Assembly (NCBI GenBank): GCA_963768975.1
Contig: CAVYKB010000013.1
Location: 501,880-565,879 of the forward strand
DNA from: CADCTB01 sp963768975
GTDB lineage: Bacteria; Actinomycetota; Acidimicrobiia; Acidimicrobiales; AC-14
DNA length: 64,000 bases
Reading direction: 5' to 3'
Of the stretch, positions 60,344 to 64,000 are shown one piece after another. The notes under the pieces were generated by a model, which was not told where the DNA came from, ran no database searches, and saw nothing but the letters and a program-made list of their open reading frames with translations. Each line of letters starts with the position of its first letter. Positions within the stretch are counted from its first letter, which is position 1. Made by a program: the position numbers and the translations under genes.

Positions 60344-60565
60344 AGGCTGCGTGATGATGCCCCTCGGCCGGCGTACGGGGACACGCGTCGCCCTCGCAGC
60401 GTCCGCGATTATGGGACGGATGAGGTGGCCGGAGCCGACCGTCCAAGCCAACCGGAAGCGGCTTATCTACACGTTGCGCCGGGGTCGGTCGCTCGTTTGG
60501 CCCCGCGTTATGGGCGTGGTCCACGCCGAACGTCTATTCGAATACTGCACTGCCAGACGTATTCT

Positions 60566-61287
60566 GGGACTTCGGAAATGAGGGGGTCTGAGCAGCCCCT
60601 GGCTCGCCCAACAAGGACAGGAGTGGCTCGTTCGCCATCGACTTCGCCACCTTGGATCTCTCGGGCCCCTACCGGGTGGTGTTCGACACGATGCTGCCCG
60701 ACGCCGTCCAGGTGGCCGGCCCGTTCCATCTGGTCAAGCTGGCCAACACCGCCCTCGACGACTGCCGGCGACGCGTGCACGACGACACCCTGGGCCACCG
60801 CGGCCGCAAGCACGACCCGCTCTACCGGTGCCGGCGCCTGTTCACCAAGGCCGACGAGCGGCTCGACGACAACGGCAGGACCAAGCTGATGGGACTGCTG
60901 CGAGCCGCCGATCCCCTAGGGGAGGTGATCACGGCGTGGCACGCCAAGGAAGCGGTGAGGGCGCTCTACGACCACACCGATCCGGCGCTTGCCCTCGACT
61001 GGGTCACCCGCCTGGGCCACGACCTCCAGGACGCCGACTGCCCGCCCGAGATCCGCCGGCTGGGCCGGACGCTGATCCGCTGGCACCGACAGATCGCCGC
61101 TTGGCTCGAGGCCCACGTGAGCAACGGGCCAACCGAGGCCGCCAACAACCTCATCAAGCGGATCAAGCGCGTGGCGTTCGGCTTCTCCCGGTTCCCCGAC
61201 TACCGAATCCGCACCCTGCTCTACGCGCGATGGCCGGACTGGGACCTACTCGCCACCATCACACCCCGCTGAAATCCGAAGAGGCCC
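60566..61287 (+). mobile_element. Internally deleted ISL3-family element
   Basis: The left end (60566-60586, GGGACTTCGGAAATGAGGGG) and the reverse complement of the right end (61264-61287) share CTTCGGA and AG.GGGG, as expected for ISL3 terminal repeats. The element is about 0.7 kb rather than the usual 1.3-1.5 kb; the first half of the transposase gene is deleted. It could still be moved by an active relative. Confidence 0.65.
60652..61272 (+). pseudogene. ISL3-family transposase, C-terminal half
   Basis: The 206 residues match the DDE region of ISL3 transposases: AVQVAGPFHLVKLANTALDD, ETLGHRGRK-like DTLGHRGRKHDPLYRCRRL, then VSNGPTEAANNLIKRIKRVA with the final catalytic Glu (NGPTEA) and the closing FPDYRIRTLLYARWP. 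The N-terminal zinc finger, helix-turn-helix and first catalytic Asp are missing. It starts at a TTG inside the old frame. Confidence 0.85.
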
Positions 61288-61520
61288 GTTGTTACGGTCC
61301 GCTCGCCGTCGGGTGACAATCCCGCACCAGGCAGCCGATCTGCCTGTTAATCGCTGGGGAACTCCCCCTAGGGTGATTGGTACGTCGCTTCGGATGGAGG
61401 CGATCCACCGGCCGAACCCCCTGGTGGTGATGTCGCCCGGCGTCGCGCCGCACTCGCAGCCAGGCCAGCCACGCCGCGACGGCTCGGTAGTGCCCTTGGG
61501 GCAGAAGAGAGGACAAACCC

Positions 61521-62762
61521 TTGACAGCCACAACCCGACCACGGATTCGACCCATAGTGGTATTTACCCTGGCGACGCTTATGGCGGTCGTCACGCCGTT
61601 GGGGGGTCTCGTCCCCGCACGAGCGTCCACCAGCGCCGTCTGGGTGAGCAACATCTCAGTGCCCGACTACTCACGGGCGGGTTGGAGCAGAGCGCCGTAC
61701 GGGCTTCCCCACGTCCTGTTTGCCGGGAAGTTCACGACCGGCCCGGCCAACTACCGACTCGATGGTGCCACGGCTCGCCTATGGAACCACGGGCCCTATG
61801 GCCTTGCGACCTATGAGGCGAGGATCTATGCCGACGGCGGCAGCGTCCCGGGCGCGCTTCTCATGACCTTCGACAACAGCCCCACCAATCCGGGAGGGTC
61901 GCAATCGGTCGACTTCGTCACCGGCTCCGGGATGGAACTGGCGGCATCGACGTCTTACTGGCTTGCCGTGCGCAACACGACCGGCTCGTCCATCGGTTGG
62001 TCGACGACCAACAGGAACGACGAGACCTCGCCAGGTGGATGGACGATTGCCGACGACGAGATGGCGCGGACGACGAACGCCGCCGCCAGTTGGACCAACA
62101 TCTCGTGCTGCCGGCCTTATCAGAGCCAGGTACCGAGGTTCTCCATCACCGCCTCGCTGGCTGATGCGACCCCGCCGGTCGTGATCACTCCGGAGGATGT
62201 CGTGGTCGAAGCGACCGGACCAGACGGCGCGGATGTGGTCTATTCGGGCGAGAGCGCTACCGATGAGACCGACGGTCCCGTGCCCGTTGTGTGCAGTCCT
62301 GCGTCGGGCACCACCTTCCCCATCGGGACGACCGATGTGTTGTGCTCGGCGACCGACGCCGCCGGCAACGTGGGGGGCGCGACATTCGCGGTGACCGTTC
62401 AGGACAAGACCCCGCCCGAGGTGGCCTGCCAAGCGACACCGTCCATGCTCTGGCCTCCGAACCACAAGATGAAGGACGCGGAGGCAGTGGTCACGGTCAG
62501 CGACGGAGGATCGGGTCCCGCCGGCTTCACCCTGGCCAGCGTCGAGAGCAACGAACCCGACAATGGTGCCGATGACGGCGACACAACGGGCGACATCGAG
62601 GGCTGGACCTTCGGCGCCGACGACCTCGACGGCAGCCTTCGTGCCGAGCGGAGCGGAACCGGCACGGGGCGGGTCTACACCCTGACCTACACGGGCGCGG
62701 ACGTGGCCGGCAACACGGCGATGTGCTCGACCACGGTGGCGGTCCCGCTGTCCGCCGGATGA
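61521..62762 (+). CDS. Secreted protein with HYR domain
   Basis: The 413-residue protein starts at TTG 61521 after AGAAGAGAGG. It has a signal peptide (PIVVFTLATLMAVVTPLGGL, cleavage near residue 36) and an N-terminal beta domain of about 180 residues with two cysteines (NISCCRPYQS). A hyalin-repeat (HYR) domain follows (near 215-295: PPVVITPEDVVVEATGPDG, FPIGTTDVLCSATDAAGNVG), then a related C-terminal module (MLWPPNHKMKDAEAVVTV). Such modules are adhesion-type. It lies between two dead insertion sequences, so it may be cargo. Confidence 0.8.
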   Translation: MTATTRPRIRPIVVFTLATLMAVVTPLGGLVPARASTSAVWVSNISVPDYSRAGWSRAPYGLPHVLFAGKFTTGPANYRLDGATARLWNHGPYGLATYEARIYADGGSVPGALLMTFDNSPTNPGGSQSVDFVTGSGMELAASTSYWLAVRNTTGSSIGWSTTNRNDETSPGGWTIADDEMARTTNAAASWTNISCCRPYQSQVPRFSITASLADATPPVVITPEDVVVEATGPDGADVVYSGESATDETDGPVPVVCSPASGTTFPIGTTDVLCSATDAAGNVGGATFAVTVQDKTPPEVACQATPSMLWPPNHKMKDAEAVVTVSDGGSGPAGFTLASVESNEPDNGADDGDTTGDIEGWTFGADDLDGSLRAERSGTGTGRVYTLTYTGADVAGNTAMCSTTVAVPLSAG

Positions 62763-62843
62763 CCGAGGAGGAGGAGACGATCTGCCGGGGTGAACCGGCC
62801 TGGGTATCACTGAGGCTCCTAACCTTGGAAACGAGGATGGAGC

Positions 62844-63182
62844 ATGGCAAACACAGGAGCACGACGGAGCCCGCAGAAGTACCCCGACAAGTTGCGAGAG
62901 CGGGCGGTCCGGATGGTCGCGGAGGTCCGACGTGAGACGGGCGAGAGCCATGGGGTGATCGGCCGCGTTGCCCGGGAACTGGGCATCGGGACCGAGTCGT
63001 TGCGGACCTGGGTCAACCGGGCCGAGGTCGACTCCGGCCGCCGGCCGGGCACGTCGAGCGCGGACGCCCAGCGCATCGCCTAGCTGGAGCGGGAGAATGG
63101 CGAGCTGCGACGGGCCAACGACATCCTCAAGGCGGCGTCGGTTTTCTTCGCGACCGAGCTCGACGGTCGACCGAGGAGGTAG
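62844..63182 (+). pseudogene. IS3-family OrfA with an internal stop
   Basis: ATG 62844 begins the usual OrfA: RSPQKYPDKLRERAVRMVAE and a helix-turn-helix IGRVARELGIGTESLRTWVN. TAG at 63081-63083 interrupts it where GAG (Glu) is expected in the IAELEREN leucine zipper. The frame goes on as LERENGELRRANDILKAASV and stops at 63180. OrfA alone is therefore broken. A run of T near 63140 could be the slippage site that joins OrfA to OrfB by a -1 shift. Confidence 0.82.
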
Positions 63183-63830
63183 TTGCCTTCATCGACGCCC
63201 ACCGGAGCCGAGACTCCGGTGGGCTGCGATGGGGGGTCGAGCCGATCTGCAGCGCGCTGGAGATCGCCCCTTCCACCTACTGGACGGCCAAGGTCCGCCC
63301 GCCGTCGGCCCGGGCCATCTCCGACGCCGTGCTGGCGCCGCTGCTGCTGGCGCTGTTCGTGGCCAACTACTCCGTCTACGGGCGCCGCAAGCTGACCAAG
63401 GCGGCGCGGCGGGCGGGCCTCGACGTCGGCCGGGACCAGGTCGCCCGGCTGATGCGCCGCCCGGGCATCCGCGGCGCCACCCGGGCCCGCAAGCGCTTCA
63501 CCACCCGAGCCGATCCGGCCGCGGTGCGGGCCCCGGACCTGGTGGAGCGGGACTTCACCGCCACCCGGCCCGACGAGCAGCTGGGTCGCCGACTTCACCA
63601 TACTGCTCGACGTGGTCGGGGATCGTCTACGTCGCCTTCGTCGTCGACGTGTTCTCCCGGCGCATCGTGGGCTGGAAGGCGGCCCGCACGCATGCACGCG
63701 CGCCTGGTGGTCGACGCGCTGAACATGGCGGCCTGGACCCGACGGGGCGACGACCTCGACGGCGCTGATCTGCCACAGCGATGCGGGCAGTACACCTCCA
63801 TCGCCTACTCCCGGTCCCGGGACGTCAACA
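63182..63830 (+). pseudogene. IS3-family OrfB transposase, frameshifted and truncated
   Basis: In the -1 frame relative to OrfA: VAFIDAHRSRDSGGLRWGVE, IAPSTYWTAKVRPPSARAIS, NYSVYGRRKLTKAARRAGLD, then DEQL. The next family blocks lie in other frames: WVADFT, GIVYVAFVVDVFSRRIVGW (near 63620-63680), then ARLVVDALNMAAWTRR back in the first frame, then CHSDAGQYTSIAYS. So two or more indels are present and the last catalytic Glu region is lost. It ends by running into an IS110 piece on the other strand. Confidence 0.8.
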
Positions 63831-64000
63831 TCGGATTGACCGCCAGTACCGTGTAGCCGGCGGCCACCAGGGCGCCGACGAAGAGGCCCCGGTCGGTCTC
63901 GGTGGCGATCACCACCTCCGCCGGGTCCCCGGCGAAGGTGGCCACCAGCGCGTGGAATCGGGCGACGCCCCCCTTCGGGCGGCCGCGTCTTGGCCAGCCG
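63805..64000 (-). pseudogene. IS110-family transposase fragment at the right edge
   Basis: Reading the minus strand inward from the edge: VARFHALVATFAGDPAEVVI, ATETDRGLFVGALVAAGYTV and LAVNPM, then a stop. That is the DEDD domain with the catalytic Glu (ATETDRG). NPM is followed by LTSRDRE in place of the family's serine/arginine-rich loop, at the junction with the IS3 fragment. The gene continues beyond the window, so this is the tail of an interrupted element. Confidence 0.75.

Overview
The window comes from a very GC-rich actinobacterium. WhiB and BldC regulators, an F420-dependent oxidoreductase relic, mycothiol-type DinB proteins, a LigD-type polymerase domain and a YpfJ-type peptidase all fit. 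The gene content suggests Acidimicrobiia or a close relative, but this is inferred from gene style, not from a marker gene. No rRNA and no canonical tRNA is present. Genes are dense, many start at GTG or TTG, and many neighbours overlap by 4 bases (ATGA/GTGA), so operons are easy to read.

Region 1 (1-13.8 kb). A serine recombinase remnant without its catalytic domain sits at the left edge, beside a block of alternating inverted half-sites (673-737). Three tandem paralogous single-pass membrane proteins with seven-residue ING repeats follow (900-2926). Then come a methyltransferase, a copper amine oxidase-like protein with a changed cofactor motif, whiB, mtnA, an SDR-queA-sufR operon, a TSUP transporter and an AarF/UbiB kinase-like protein. 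Two relics are embedded here: the C-terminus of an F420 oxidoreductase and a frameshifted methyltransferase.

Region 2 (13.9-29 kb). A complete peptide-type ABC importer operon (13926-19561) is followed by a stand-alone NuoF-like protein and a truncated-globin-like protein. Next is the conserved trio of circularly permuted ATP-grasp, alpha-E protein and transglutaminase (21821-25173), which looks like a peptide or amide modification system. A divergent WYL regulator/DinB pair and an AlkZ-like winged-helix protein close the region.

Region 3 (29-46.8 kb). This holds redox enzymes, a neutral zinc metallopeptidase, two ABC-2 exporter pairs in one operon, an AzlCD pair, an M23 peptidase, a lasso-peptide-B2-like cysteine protease preceded by a possible 38-residue peptide, BldC, a LigD-type polymerase domain and a large membrane glycosyltransferase-like protein.

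Region 4 (46.8-64 kb) is a mobile-element graveyard with cargo. It contains a tRNA-like relic, three separate IS110 fragments, a purD 5' fragment fused to one of them, a tyrosine-recombinase scrap, an internally deleted ISL3 element, a broken IS3 element, and frameshifted GNAT and DinB genes. Intact genes between them include a LuxR/MalT-type ATPase regulator divergent from an alpha/beta hydrolase, a duplicated-domain lipoprotein with a clear terminator, a MazEF-type toxin-antitoxin pair, a PGRP amidase and a HYR-domain secreted protein. The most interesting leads are the three-paralog membrane operon, the half-site array at 673-737, the possible bridge-RNA leaders left beside dead IS110 genes, and the candidate peptide next to the B2-like protease.
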